Assembly: GCA_963513935.1 (NCBI GenBank) | Contig: OY740771.1 | Coordinates: 13,607,138-13,671,137, forward strand | Source: Aphrophora alni | Lineage: Eukaryota > Arthropoda > Insecta > Hemiptera > Aphrophoridae | DNA length: 64,000 nucleotides | Reading direction: 5' to 3' | Shown: positions 37,726 to 49,260 of the stretch, one piece after another | How the letters are laid out: every line of letters starts with the position of its first letter | Position numbering within the stretch: position 1 is the first letter of the stretch | The notes under the pieces: model-generated | The model's database searches: none | What the model was told of the DNA's origin: nothing | Seen by the model: the letters and a program-made list of their open reading frames with translations, nothing else | Program-made: the position numbers and the translations under genes

Positions 37726-38220
37726 TACTCAACGCATTACCCAAACTGAAAAGCAGTTTCGTAGGTTGTCTATTAGGGTTTTATTTATTATTAATAAAAT
37801 CAGATCGAATAAAATCAGAAACCCAATTAAATTAATTCGTGCATTTAACCCGATATGGTTATTATATGAAACTGTGGCACATAGTTTGCTTCAATTGTTC
37901 TATGGCCAATGTATAAAGGAAATAATGAAAATACAAACAAAGTTTCTCTTAATGGTGACTTAATTCTTTAATGAAAGCTATTATTTTCTATCATTTATTA
38001 TTTTTGAAACATTTACAATGTTAAGGATTTGGGACCTTCGCGGTCAATTTGGAAAATATATCCTCTCCAAAAACAACCTAAACGCAATTATCAAAAACTC
38101 CAAAAAAATCAGGAAAGTGTTTATTTGTTAATTACATAAGACTACAATGATAACATTCGATGAAACCATTCAGTTGATATACAGTTTTTAATATTTTTCA
38201 GTTTCATTTTGTAGTTTTTT
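37726..38220. other. AT-rich sequence
   Basis: No supported feature. Confidence 0.35.
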
Positions 38221-38224
38221 GTTT

Positions 38225-38430
38225 AAAGGAAAAAGCTTTGTTGTAATCATCTCTTTCAAAAAAAAATAAGACAAGAAATAAACTCCATTTAATACTTTAA
38301 AACGTCAAGATTTTAAAAGAACAAAAATTGGTTTCAATGAAACATGATAGGAAAGATGAAAGAGAGGGATCTAACCCAAGACTACATGAAGAAAGATGTA
38401 AATTAAGCTAAGACCGTATGGGCAAACACA
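38225..38430 (+). repeat. Family B repeat copy
   Basis: AACAAAAATTGGTTTCAATG, GATAGGAAAGATGAAAGAG, AGGGATCTAACCCAAGACTA and ATGAAGAAAGATGTAA match the B tail closely. Confidence 0.65.
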
Positions 38431-38990
38431 CAATAGAAATATTAACACTATTGGTAGTAAACATGTTATACATTCAATGAATAGGAACATGTGTTTCATT
38501 ATGTCTACTAGAATGTAAACATTGATCTGAAGTTAGATGAACCTACCGTGAAAATGTTTGGTATTACCTTTATTAATACCGAAAGCATACAAGATTAAAG
38601 AAAAGGAATTTATTTTAAAATCTCTCAATTAAATTCTGATTTCACCATCACAATTATCCTCTACTTTTCGTTTAGGGAAACAATATGTAAATAATTTATT
38701 TTTACACAAATCAAATCCACAAACTTCATTTATATCTCCCGAGAGTGGTAACAATGCCTTCATTTATTGCTCGATGTTGTTCCTTACAATTGTGTTTGTT
38801 TGATCATTCTTTCGGTTCACCGGAGCGAATCCACAACTGTGACTCATCTAGTGTTCTCTGAAACTCATCACCGAGGAAATTGAGACACTTAAGACTTATG
38901 TATACAATGGTGAGTCAATTTTTCATTATTAAACAATTCTAGATACAGTGCTGATTAAACAAACCTTTCTCAAGCTCATACCTTAAACCG
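38431..38990. other. Unassigned AT-rich sequence
   Basis: No supported feature. Confidence 0.35.
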
Positions 38991-39348
38991 ACCTAACCTA
39001 ACTTACAATACCCTAACCCAACATAATCTAACGTAACAGGCCTAACCTAACTTAAACTAATTTTTAATTTACTAAAAATGTAATTTTATCACAAAAAATA
39101 ATTACAAGAGAATATATGTAAATATTAGTTCCATAGAAACGAAAAGAAAACTACTTTTCGGAATACCCTAACCTAACCTAATTTTTAATTTACAAAAATA
39201 TAATTTTATCACAAAAAGAATTACAAGACAGTATATGTAATACATTCATTGAATAGAAACCAAAACGGGACTACTTTGGAACGCCGTAACCTAACCTAAC
39301 CTAACCTAACCTAAACTAATTTTCAATTTACTAAAAAAGTGATTTTAT

Positions 39349-39406
<58 letters not shown>

Positions 39407-40738
39407 GAGAGTATTTATGTAATACAGTCGTTCCATAGAAACTAAAACAAGACTACTTTTGGGAACACCCTAATCTAACCTAACCATGCTTAACCTAACC
39501 TAACCTAAACAAATTTTTAATTTACTAAAAAAGTAATCTTATCACAAAAAAGAATTACAAGAGAGTATAGGTCTATGGAATACATTCGTTCCATAGAAAC
39601 TAAAACAAGACTACTTTTGAGAACACCCTAACCTAACCTAACCATGCTTAACCTAACCTAACCTAAACAAATTTTTAATTTACTAAAAAAGTAATTTTAT
39701 CTCAAAAAGAATTACAAGTGAGTATATGTAATACATTCGTTCCATAGAAACTAAAACAAGACTACTATTGGGAACACCCTAACCTAACCTAAACAAATTT
39801 TAAATTTACTAAAAAAGTAATTTTATCACAATAAAGAATTACAAGAGAGTATATGTAATACATTCGACCCATAGAAACTAAAACAAGACTAATTTTGGGA
39901 CACCCTAATCTAACCTAACCATGCTTAACCTAACCTAACCTAAACAAATTTTTAATTTACTAAAAAAGTAATTTTATCACAATAAAGCATTACAAGAGAG
40001 TATATGTAATACAGTCGTTCCATAGAAACTAAAACAAGACTACTTTTGGGAACACCCTAATCTAACCTAACCATGCCGAACCTAACCTAACGTAAACTAA
40101 TTTTTAATTTACTAAAAATGCAATTTTTCCACAAAAAGCATTACAAGAGAGTATATGTAATACATTCGATCCATAGAAACTAAAACAAGACTACTTTTGG
40201 GAACACCCTAACCTAACCTAACCATGCCTAACCTAATCTAACCTAAACAAATTTTTAATTTACTAAAAAAGTAATTTTATCACAAAAAAAGAATTACAAG
40301 ACAGTATATGTAAAACAGTCGTTCCATAGAAACGAAAACAAGACTAATTTGGGAACACCCTAACCTAACCTAAACTAATTTTTAATTTACTAAAAAAGTA
40401 ATTTTATTACAAAAAATAATTACAAGACAGTATAATTATGTAAAACAGTCGTTCCATAGGAACGAAAACAAGACTACTTTTGGGAACACCCTAACCTAAC
40501 CTAAACAAATTTTAAATTTACTAAAAAAGTAATTTTATCACAAAAAATAATTACAAGACAGAATATGTAAAACAGTTGTTCCGTAGAAACGAAAACAAGA
40601 CTAATTTGAGAACGCCCTAACCTAACCTAAACAAATTTTTAATTTATTAAAAAAGTAATTTTATCACAAAAAAGAATTACAAGACAATATGTAATACAGT
40701 GGTTACATAGAAACGAAAACAAGACTGCTTTTGGGATG
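38991..40738 (+). repeat. 12-unit minisatellite containing CCTAA telomere-type blocks
   Basis: Units start (ACCCTAACCTAACC) at about 39008, 39166, 39285, 39468, 39626, 39777, 39903, 40055, 40206, 40358, 40489 and 40615. Each continues AATTTTTAATTTACTAAAAA, GTAATTTTATCACAAAAA, GAATTACAAGAGAGTATATG, TTCCATAGAAACTAAAAC and AGACTACTTTTGGGAACA. Lengths run from about 119 to 183 bp. The differences come from the number of CCTAA repeats, an optional ATGCTTAACC block and one A50 run (39352-39401). Confidence 0.95.
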
Positions 40739-41640
40739 CATGGCAAGAATAGACAGACACACAGATATAATTTAAAATATTTAAATAAATGCCTAAGGAC
40801 TACGAACTTTGAAAAACATTGAAATCGCAATATAGGCATTTCCGTATCACAGTTATTTTCTCACATCAACTGGAAAGTAAAATTAATTTCCGTATAACGA
40901 ACTCTATTCACAGAACTGTTTATATAAGACAATTCCTGACTTTTAAGAGTTTATATTTTAATTCTGAATTTATCAATAAGAACAGAAAGACTCAGTGTTA
41001 TATCTTTAATCGAACTGTTCTATGAATGTACTTCATTTTATAATAATTGCAGTCTGTATTATTTGAGACGGAAGTCTCCAAGACTAGAATTCATTATATG
41101 AAAACTGTCGCGTAGAACTTTGAAGTTCGTCACGTCATTAGTTTTATATTGTTACGTGATGTATTTTGCACGACAAGACTGCAACGTGGTATAATTATTA
41201 TTTGTTCGAAACATCATAGCCTATTAGATGTTTGTGACTGTTTAAAATAGTGGATGGGAGAACTTGTGGACTTGCTACGAACTTGGTCTTTTCAATTAAA
41301 TATAAAATTAAACTGTTCTAGTGTAGTGGCAACAAGTTGATTTCAGGTAGGATGTTTTAGAGTAAAATGCCTGACAACCAGAGGTTATGACATCTACAAC
41401 GACTGCAACAATGGAACTGATTTTGAATTAGCCGTGGATTTCATTAGGTCAGGTAACGTATTTTTATTAGAACACATTTAAGTCTGATTATAAAGTTAGT
41501 AGATAATAATAGATCTTTTAGATATTTGAGATAGTGTATTCGGAACATCATAGTTAATTCAATCCATAACATCAATCCAATTAATTCACCACAAGTCGTG
41601 ACTATAAGGTCACGGGTTAAACTATTAAGAGAGGAGACAA
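40739..41640. other. AT-rich sequence
   Basis: Frames at 40639-40839 (-) and 40819-41025 (+) have no recognised domain. Confidence 0.35.
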
Positions 41641-41950
41641 ACGTTGTTTACCCTTATAAAACCGTTAGTTAACTCTTCCGTTGGCACTTCTTTATGTTAG
41701 TTGACCTGTGTATAATCTATCTTCAACATAGTGTTTTTTTAATGTTTTTTGCAATTCTCTTGACTTTTGGTTTTTCCTAGTCATTTTTATGCTTAATTAC
41801 CAGTTTTAGTTATTTTGACAGCTCTGGAAGTAGTTTTAGCCCTGGATTCCTTTCTTAAGTTACTTGTTTTATATAATAAAAGAACAATAATGTCCGTCTA
41901 TGTGACTTTTTTAATAATAAAGTAGTTAGGTACTTACTTTATAATCATAT

Positions 41951-41980
41951 GACGCGTTTCGGAACTCGTTCCATCTTCAG
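41951..41980 (-). ncRNA. Hammerhead-like motif H11
   Basis: On the minus strand CTGAAGA, T, stem II GGAAC-GA-GTTCC (perfect 5 bp), GAAAC, palindrome ACGCGT, C. Proximal stem I is weak, but TATAATCA and TGATTATA in the flanks are perfectly complementary, giving a distal helix. Confidence 0.5.
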
Positions 41981-42132
41981 AAAATCGCTCTGCTGATTAT
42001 ATAAAAAAGAGTGACTTGGATACAAACACAATGAGTTTTACATGTTTTAGTTTTATTTTCAGTAGTAGAATTCAGGTTGTATTTGCTTTTTCAGGTATGT
42101 ATTGTTTTTGCTGTCTTTTCCAGCAGTTCTCT

Positions 42133-42170
42133 GTGCCCGAAGCTGCCGCAAGGCGAAACAATTGTAGCTC
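42133..42170 (+). ncRNA. Hammerhead-like motif H12 (GNRA-capped type)
   Basis: CCGAAGC, T, GCC-GCAA-GGC (42145-42154), GAAAC (42155-42159), palindrome ACAATTGT (42158-42165), A. Sister of H9 on the opposite strand at 28.6 kb. The core box has two departures from CUGANGA. Confidence 0.45.
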
Positions 42171-42236
42171 ATTTATATTAAAATAATTTTGAAACTTAGC
42201 TTTATTGCTTTATTTAATCCATGTAATGTTTTTTTT

Positions 42237-42278
42237 CACTTGTCAACGAGAGTTCATACATACTCTCGAAACGTCGTG
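42237..42278 (+). ncRNA. Hammerhead-like motif H13
   Basis: CAC, TTGTCAA, C, stem II GAGAGT (42248-42253) with ACTCTC (42262-42267), GAAAC, ACGT, C, GTG. The box is degenerate at position 6 but stems I and II are intact. Confidence 0.5.
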
Positions 42279-42314
42279 TATGAATTTTTATATGCACAAA
42301 TAATAGCAATAACC

Positions 42315-42545
42315 TAAATAACCTAACCTAACTTTCTCCAATGCAACAAAATTTACTTTCCGCCTTTGTAAAATTCGGACATTTGAATGCTCCGGACGTA
42401 GGCATGAACTTAGAACTATCCGGACGAAATCTAACCTAACCTACATTTCTCCAAGGCAGCAAAATTTACTTTCCGTCTTTGTAAAATCCGGACATTTTAT
42501 TACTCCGGCCCGGACACTAGTCCGGATGTAGCCTTGAAATCCGGA
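42315..42545 (+). repeat. Two-unit ~115-bp tandem duplication
   Basis: CTAACCTAAC, TTTCTCCAATGCAACAAAAT, TTACTTTCCGCCTTTGTAAA, TCCGGACATTT and TCCGGACG recur about 115 bp apart. Several CCGGAC/GTCCGG palindromic pieces lie in the second unit. Confidence 0.85.
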
Positions 42546-44370
42546 CGTATGGTAACCTTACCAATAGTGCCCACGATATGTATTCTCCGAGAGGTTTTAA
42601 TCCTTTAAAGAAAAGATGAAAAAATGGTATATCTTCGTAACTGACTTTAACCTGTACGATTACACCGATATGTGTTCCGTACATAATCAATTCACGTACA
42701 ATTTACGTGGCAGTCTATTTATGTTACTATTTATGAAGGATATTATTTTAAATTACTTTTGCAAGGTGGGGCCAATAAATAAAGTTTACAGGAGGGAGGG
42801 GACTTTATGTAAACCTGTTACACAACTATTAAATCTCACAAAAACCAAAACGAACAAAGAAAAGAACGAATTCATTAAACTAAAGCCTGTTTAAAAGTTT
42901 AAAAAAAACCAAGGCGCCAACAATTACTCTTACAATGTTCAATGACTATTTAAATTAATGTGAAACACAAGTTATTTCATATTTTAATTCCAATTACAAT
43001 TTGTTACCACCTTTATATTAAGTACTCCGTCTATGAAGAATTAATCAGAGGAAAATAAACGCTGTGAAGACAAGCGTAAGATAAAAACCAGCTTCCCTGA
43101 ATCCAGTTTCTATAGGAAGCGGCGGTTATGTCTTGAGGCGTTCAATGTGGCAACCGCGCACTGCTCTCCCACGAATCATTGATGACATGCACCTGCTAAG
43201 CTTTTCATACAGCTGTCAAGGCTTTGGTTCACAAAAAACTAAGACAAACAAGCCACAGTCCCCAGCCAACTATACCACTCTAGAGAAACCTGACCAAAGC
43301 TATGACTATTATATTGTCTATAGACTTTATAATTCAAATTTAGGTTATTAAAATTGTTTGCAGTTACGAAATGAAAGAATTTAATTAATATATATTGATT
43401 TCATAACAATAATTAATTGTAAATATTTTCAATTCGTCACAAATAACAAATACAGTTACATACGTTTTTTGACACATGAAAATTTCGTTTGTAAGGATAA
43501 ACATACTTCAATTTTAAAACAACAATATAAAATCAAATTCAGCAACTAGTAAATAAATATATCTCATTCTAATAGAAAATAGAAGTCATAAAAAATAAGA
43601 GTTTAGAATAGATTCATGAGTGAGACTTAGTAATGTTCAAGGAATAGTTTTTTGTTTGTTTTGAGATGTAATTTATAAGGAATAAATTTTTTAACATTTT
43701 TTAGTGTGTTAGGAATGCAGATTAAGCAGTATCCTATAAGGACGCTTGGATAAATAAAATATCTCTAAAAAGCCAGTTAAATTTGTTTAAATCAGTCACC
43801 ATTATGAAATTACATGAAGAATATTTCTGGTTATTATACTAATTATTTAATTACCAAGTTGTATCCCTAAATTTAAACGAAATCGGACTAAAAATACCAC
43901 CCCAAGTTTACCAAAATATTATAAAAAGTGAATAAAAATTACCCTAATGCATAGGATCTTTGAACATTTCATAGTGTCGGTTGTATATGGATAAGAGGAC
44001 GATAGTTAAATTCAAAATTTACTAGTAAATATTAAATTTCACAAGTAATAGTGAAAATGTGATAATTATAGTAAGTTAAAATAAAAAGAAGAAACAAATA
44101 GTAAAATGAAAAACAAGAAATAGAATATAGTAACAGTCAACAAAACTGCCTGAAAGTATAAAAAATTCAAAGGTATTTGTTGACATAGTTGGACAATTTT
44201 TGCTGACAAAGGACAAGCATTTCCATACGTACATTCATTTCTATATACATTCATATCTGTGAGAGTTTTTATATTTTAAAAATAAAACGGACATATGTAG
44301 TCGTAAGAGACCAGTGATACAGAATGTAACTAATTTTATTAGTTTATGTTTTCTTTTAAGCAATATACAA
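42546..44370. other. Unassigned sequence
   Basis: Frames at 42616-42894 and 43133-43351 (+) were inspected. The second, beginning MRRSMWQPRTALPR, lies in a slightly GC-richer stretch. Neither has a recognised domain, so no gene is called. Confidence 0.3.
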
Positions 44371-44640
44371 AGGGTAAGTTTGGTGGAAAAATTTCGTTTT
44401 CCATTTTTTGACTTCATGTTTCATGGCCTCAGGAAATAGAAAAAGTATTTTCGGTATGCCGTCCAGTCACCGTCCGTACACCGTAAGCACGATATTGACC
44501 ACAAAAATGAAAATAAGAACATGAAATTTGGTATAGAGGACTATAGTGTGCTTATATAGAACGTTATTGAAATGTTTCATAGGTAGGTTAGGGTATAACT
44601 ATAGTATGCGTGTAGAGAACCTTATTGAAATGCTTTATAA
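44371..44640 (+). repeat. Dispersed 'CAGGAAATAGAAAAAGTATTTTCGG' repeat, copy 1
   Basis: TTGACTTCATGTTTCATGGCC, then AAGTATTTTCGGTATGCCGTCC, CGTCCGTACACCGTAAGC and AACATGAAATTTGGTATAG. Related copies are at 53065-53200 (+) and 56830-57075 (-). Confidence 0.5.
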
Positions 44641-44964
44641 GTAGGTATTTAAAAAAATTCAAATAATTTTAAATCATATAAAACGGGGAAAAGATGAAAA
44701 ACCCGGTCAAAAAGAATATTTAGAGAATCAAAAATTACTGTTAGCAGTAAAAACAACTAAATATAGATAGACTAAAATAGACTGTAAAATTCGGGTATCA
44801 TTACTGTAACCTAAAACTAATAATTCAACTTTTATGAGAAGAACAATAAGGATTAATTATTAATCAAATCTAAAATACAAGACATACAATAAATGATTAA
44901 GAAAATATACAAATTTAGTATAAGTTGGAACCAGTTAGATAAATTATAATAAAATTACGTAACC
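44641..44964. other. Very AT-rich sequence
   Basis: No supported feature. Confidence 0.4.
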
Positions 44965-45190
44965 TCAGGGGCTTTTTATAATTAGTACGAGAGTGGCAAT
45001 ACCGAGGAACAGCTGGATCTATACCTTTCGTCATGTAGTTTCGCGTTAGAACAGTGTCTTATCTTTCTTATCAGGTCTCTACCAACTGTTGTTCTTGACG
45101 ATATGAGAGTATTCGATGTAGGGTTCTTTATCTTACGCTCTTTTCTTCCTTTTTTTAATAAAGCGATAATGACCGATAAGTAATAAATAA
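44965..45190 (-). repeat. Family B repeat copy
   Basis: CCTCAGGGGCTTTTTATAA, AGAGTGGCAATACCGAGG, AGCTGGATCTATACCTTTCG, TCTTATCAGGTCTC, GATATGAGAGTATTCGATG and GATAATGACCG: the reversed B order, including its CCTCAGGGGC end. Confidence 0.7.
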
Positions 45191-45229
45191 AAGTATAATA
45201 TACAAAAATAATCTTAGATTATATTATTG

Positions 45230-46440
45230 GAGGGTGAGGATTCAACATCCTTGTTCGTCAACCTAAGCTTATCGTACACCCCAAGGAGCTACTAGCAAGG
45301 CAAGCCAATGTTTAGGATGTTTCACCCGATGCTAACATCAGCATCATACCCTGGTTGTGAAGCCCCGAATATGACTGTCCTCCCAACCTAATTCACATTC
45401 TAGGATGAGCAGTCTTTTCAGACTGTTTACACACCCTACAATCGGGATCACTTCATGATCTGGGCTGTTATCAGATGTTTTCTGAAGTGGCCGAGTCAAG
45501 TGAGTACTCCCATAACTTGTTTCAGCAAAGCTTTGGGTATTTCTTTATCGAAAGTAACTCCTGTACCTTAAGTGTAGGTTTTGCTGGACCAGGAACTCCC
45601 AGACATGATCGGAGAACCGCTTCAGAATCTTGGGGTTCGCCCTAAGAAACAACCTTGTAGTCTTCTAACGTTCTTCCTCAATCAGGTGTTTTCTATACCT
45701 AAATGGCTTAAGTAGCTATCATTGTTTCCAGTCAACGCTTTACTGCAGCGTTGAGGCAGGAATGAACGAGAGATCCCATTTCGTGTTAGTCGATGTTTCC
45801 TTAAGTGAGTAGTGCTATAACTTGTTTTAGACGACCTCTACTCAACTTCATTAACAATAGGTGTCTCTGGCGTTTGCCTAGAGTAAAGCTGCCGCGTTGA
45901 AAATGTCTACCTTTGGATCAACTCTCAATGGCAATGTACGGAATAGCCTGTTATGCCGCAGAGTGATTCCCGATTTAGAAAGGACAATTTAGATCTTCCT
46001 TTGACCAATTCGCCCGGACGCTATCAGCAGATAGCCAGCTTATGTTTACGGATTTGTGGCAAGCTAGAGCCTAATACCACTTGCATACCAGTTTAGAAGA
46101 TTTGATCGAACCTTAGGGTTGCTTGAGGGATAGAATCACAATGCACAGTTAACACAGGCCAGAATTTCGGAGACTTCGGGTTGGAAAATCGTCCTGTACT
46201 TTTGTAGACTTATGTGAAAGCAGTTCTAAGAGATACACTGTACAGTCCATACCTAACCTATCCTAACTATTCCACTCCTCACGAGAGTGAAAACGTCCCG
46301 AAAATGTCCTCATAAAGACTCATGACATCTGAGATCATATTCAGCACAAAGCCATCTGAAGTTGATCTGCTAATGGAGCTATTTTAGCCAGACCCTCCCT
46401 CCGGTGACCCGTAATAGTCAGTTTATAAGCAGATTTGCGT
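45230..46440. other. GC-richer segment of unknown origin
   Basis: Base composition changes clearly at both ends compared with the AT-rich surroundings. No long frame is open on either strand. A ~55-nt block related to GTTATCAGATGTTTTCTGAA...CCATAACTTGTTT occurs near 45467, 45683 and 45786 in diverged form. Candidates are an old long terminal repeat, a LINE 5' untranslated region or a foreign insertion; the sequence does not decide. Confidence 0.5.
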
Positions 46441-46869
46441 GCTTCTGCCGTAATAAAAACAAAAACAACCCTAAAAATAATTAATTAAAATGTATATTAA
46501 ATTAAAAGGTCATATCTTAAGAACAACTTAAATCCTAGTTTTGCAACATCACCATTTACAAAACGCTTTACCAAATTAGCACCAGATTCTATATAATTGT
46601 TTTAGGCAGAGCAATAAACTCTTAATAAATGACCCTTGTTTCAAAGGCTTAGCCGACGACGCAAAACGCAACATGCTTTAATCCCTTTAAATGTTGATTC
46701 ATCTCAACGTTTACGGGTCTTTCTAAATTATAAAGGTATAATTATGAATAATAAATTAACATCCCTGCAGGAGAGATTTCTATTTTGCAGTGTAATTTTT
46801 TATAGTTATTCTTCAGTAACGCTTAGATAACAATACAATATTATTTGGTATAATTTATTCCGAAATCTG
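46441..46869. other. AT-rich sequence
   Basis: No supported feature. Confidence 0.35.
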
Positions 46870-46940
46870 TGACCTATTGTGTATATAAAAGTTATTACAC
46901 GACGTTTTGAAAGCTTGGATCAACTCTCTTAATCAATTGA
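46870..46940 (-). ncRNA. Family A 3' end with decayed hammerhead-like motif H14
   Basis: On the minus strand TTGATTAA, GAGAGTTGATCC, then AAAACGTCGTGT and TATATACACAATAGG. One base is inserted in the box and GAAAC has become AAAAC. Confidence 0.4.
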
Positions 46941-46959
46941 TAAATCCATAATATATCAA

Positions 46960-47135
46960 AACTGATTCCACCATTGAACTCACAATAAAAAAAATGTAAA
47001 AACATGACCCCTTTCCTATTTAAAAAATGAAACCTAATTTCAAGATGGCGGATCCAAAACTTTAAAACTATTAAAACTGGAAGTAAATGTTGTCTTATAA
47101 ACACATAGTCTACCAAAAACGAAAGTTTTATGTTA
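46960..47135 (+). mobile_element. MITE-like repeat, copy 2
   Basis: Same ordered blocks as 17985-18245: CCATTGAACTCACAATAAAA, AAAAACATGACCCC, TTCAAGATGGCGG and TAAATGTTGTCTTATAAACA. Confidence 0.5.
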
Positions 47136-47260
47136 AGCCTAACCTAACCTAAACTAAATTAACGCAAATTATTAAGTATTTAGTACCAGTTAAAGGATTA
47201 ATGTTAGGTTAGTTTATGTTAGGTAAGGTTGGGTTAGGTTAGATTAGCTACAATAGATCA
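47136..47260. repeat. CCTAA and TTAGG tracts in opposite orientation
   Basis: CCTAACCTAACCTAAAC near 47140 and GGTTAGGTTAGATTAG near 47230 face each other across about 75 bp. Confidence 0.7.
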
Positions 47261-47329
47261 AAGCTGGTTTGGCATTACCCAACTATATTATATATCTACT
47301 GAATCGATCATTTTTGTTTTCTTTCTAGT

Positions 47330-47482
47330 TATAAAAATAAAGTCTTCTCTAGATTGTAAATGTCTCGGCAAAATTAACAGTGTTTTCTGTAATGTACGAG
47401 ACATATGTTTATAGAAACTTTTTTCTATCCTTTGACCACCCCCTGAATTATCTCCCCGCATTATAGAAACACCCTGTATATA
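47330..47482 (-). mobile_element. MITE-like end, GAAACACCCTGTA terminus
   Basis: ATAGAAACACCCTGTATA at about 47464-47481 is the reverse of the TACAGGGTGTTTC end at 14932. Confidence 0.4.
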
Positions 47483-48299
47483 AAAATAATTATACTAAAC
47501 ATCAGAAAAATCAACATGCCGCCATTTTGAAACAATTTACTTGGTGTTTTTGTCAGAAAACGTTTTCCCAGTTATTGCTGTTATCCCAGTAAGAGAAATC
47601 TGTTTAAAATCAATACATTCAGGTGTATATATATTTGTCTACATACGAAAAATAATTTTGAAACTCTAAAATATATATTGATTTTTTAAAAAAATTATTT
47701 AGGGAACCAAAAATAATATCCAATTACTGGTATAAGTAGAATCGTTGAATCTTCCATAGTAGCGTATCCAGGTTACCTCCAGGAACTCTGAAATTGTTAA
47801 ATTTTCCCTTTCATAATATCCAGTGAAATTAATCAGCCGTTGGTGAAGCTTTAAAGTTCATTGTTTGAGATAAAGTTAAATTAATACATGACTATAACAA
47901 CATCAACAGAAAGATTTTATGTGTTTTAGATACTGTAGGCCTATATTGTTACAGTTAGTTTTAGACTTTGTGTGGAAGTTCTATCGCATAGCGCGATTTA
48001 TTGAAATATCTGAAATTAATTTTGGTCTTAGTGATTATGACTATTGACTATAATAAATGTCAGGAATTGAGAACACAAAAGTCATGACATCACATTCATA
48101 CAGTATATTTAATTATTTTTCTCCTCTCGGAGTCGCAAAGCCACAGGTAGACTCTCCACTCCAAGCCAAAATGGTCTATTGTGGAATATTGGGTCGGCTT
48201 GAAATATTGATACAGAAGTTTAGATATTATACAATGTATTATGTCCACTCCAGCGTGAGATGCACTTACTATTTTGGACCCATCCGAATATCATACGTG
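47483..48299. other. AT-rich sequence
   Basis: Contains one GCCGCCATTTTGAAAC block (47519). The 94-codon frame at 48057-48341 runs into the array below and is not recognised. Confidence 0.35.
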
Positions 48300-49260
48300 A
48301 AGCTCTTCAAATATTTCTGGCTCTTTACCATACTTGAGTAAATTCATATCTTACTCTGTCTTACTGGAAACCTTTAATTTACTTGTGACTGACTCTTTAT
48401 AATACTTGACACCCTTCACCTGTTTATTTTTTTTTCACACTTCGATTCCTCATCTACTTCTGGCTGTTTACCTTAGGTCCCTTAATCTATTACTGGTTTT
48501 TATCATATTTCGGTCCCTTCATCTATTTCTGGCTCTTTATCATACTTGGGTTCACTCATCTACTTCCGGTTCTTTACCATATTTGGACCCCTTTATCTAC
48601 ATCTATCTCTTTACCATTATTGGTCCCCTTCATCTAGTTCTAACTCTTAACCATATATGGGCCCCTTAATCTACTTCTGCCCTTTACCATACTTGGGTCC
48701 CTTGATCAATTCCTTCATCTACTTCTGGCTATTTCCCATACTTGAGTCTCTTCATTTACTTCTGACTGTTTATCATACTTGGGTTCACTCATCTACTTCC
48801 AACTCTTTACCATACTTGGGCCCCTTCTTCTACTTCTGGCACTTTTTTTGCCATAATTAATACTCGTCATCTACTTCTGACTCTTAACCATATATGGGCC
48901 CCTTCTTTAATTCTAGCTCTTTACCATAATTAGTCCCTTTCTACCTCAGACTCAACCACATATGAGCCCCTTCATTTACTTCTGACTCTTTACCATAATA
49001 AGCCCTTTTCATCTACTTTTGGCTCTGTACTATACTTATCCCCTTCATCTAGTTCTGGCTCTTTACCATAATTAGTCCCCTTCATATTCTTCTGACTCTA
49101 AACCATAAGTGGGCATCCTTCATCTACTTAATACTCTTAATGATACTTGGCTTGTTCATCTACTTCTAACTCTATACCATAAATCGACACCCTTCACCTA
49201 CTTACGGCTCTTTACCAAACATGAGTTTCTTTATCCACTTTTGCCTATTTTATCCTTTCT
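48300..49260 (+). repeat. Degenerate minisatellite, ~38-41-bp unit
   Basis: Roughly two dozen diverged units of CTTCATCTACTTCTGGCTCT followed by TTACCATACTTGGGTCCC. Open frames across it (48406-48669, 48657-48860, 49109-49315) are repeat by-products. Confidence 0.9.

Larger units (their letters stand above)
41640..42300 (+). mobile_element. Family A repeat, copy 4, with nested insertions
   Basis: AAACGTTGTTTACCCTTATAA, CTTCCGTTGGCACTTC, AGTTTTAGCCCTGGATTCC and TTTCTTAAGTTACTTG match A. The run is interrupted at about 41880 and resumes at 42230 with the A-type hairpin (H13). Between them lie two other hammerhead-bearing pieces: H11 on the minus strand and H12 on the plus strand. Confidence 0.55.
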
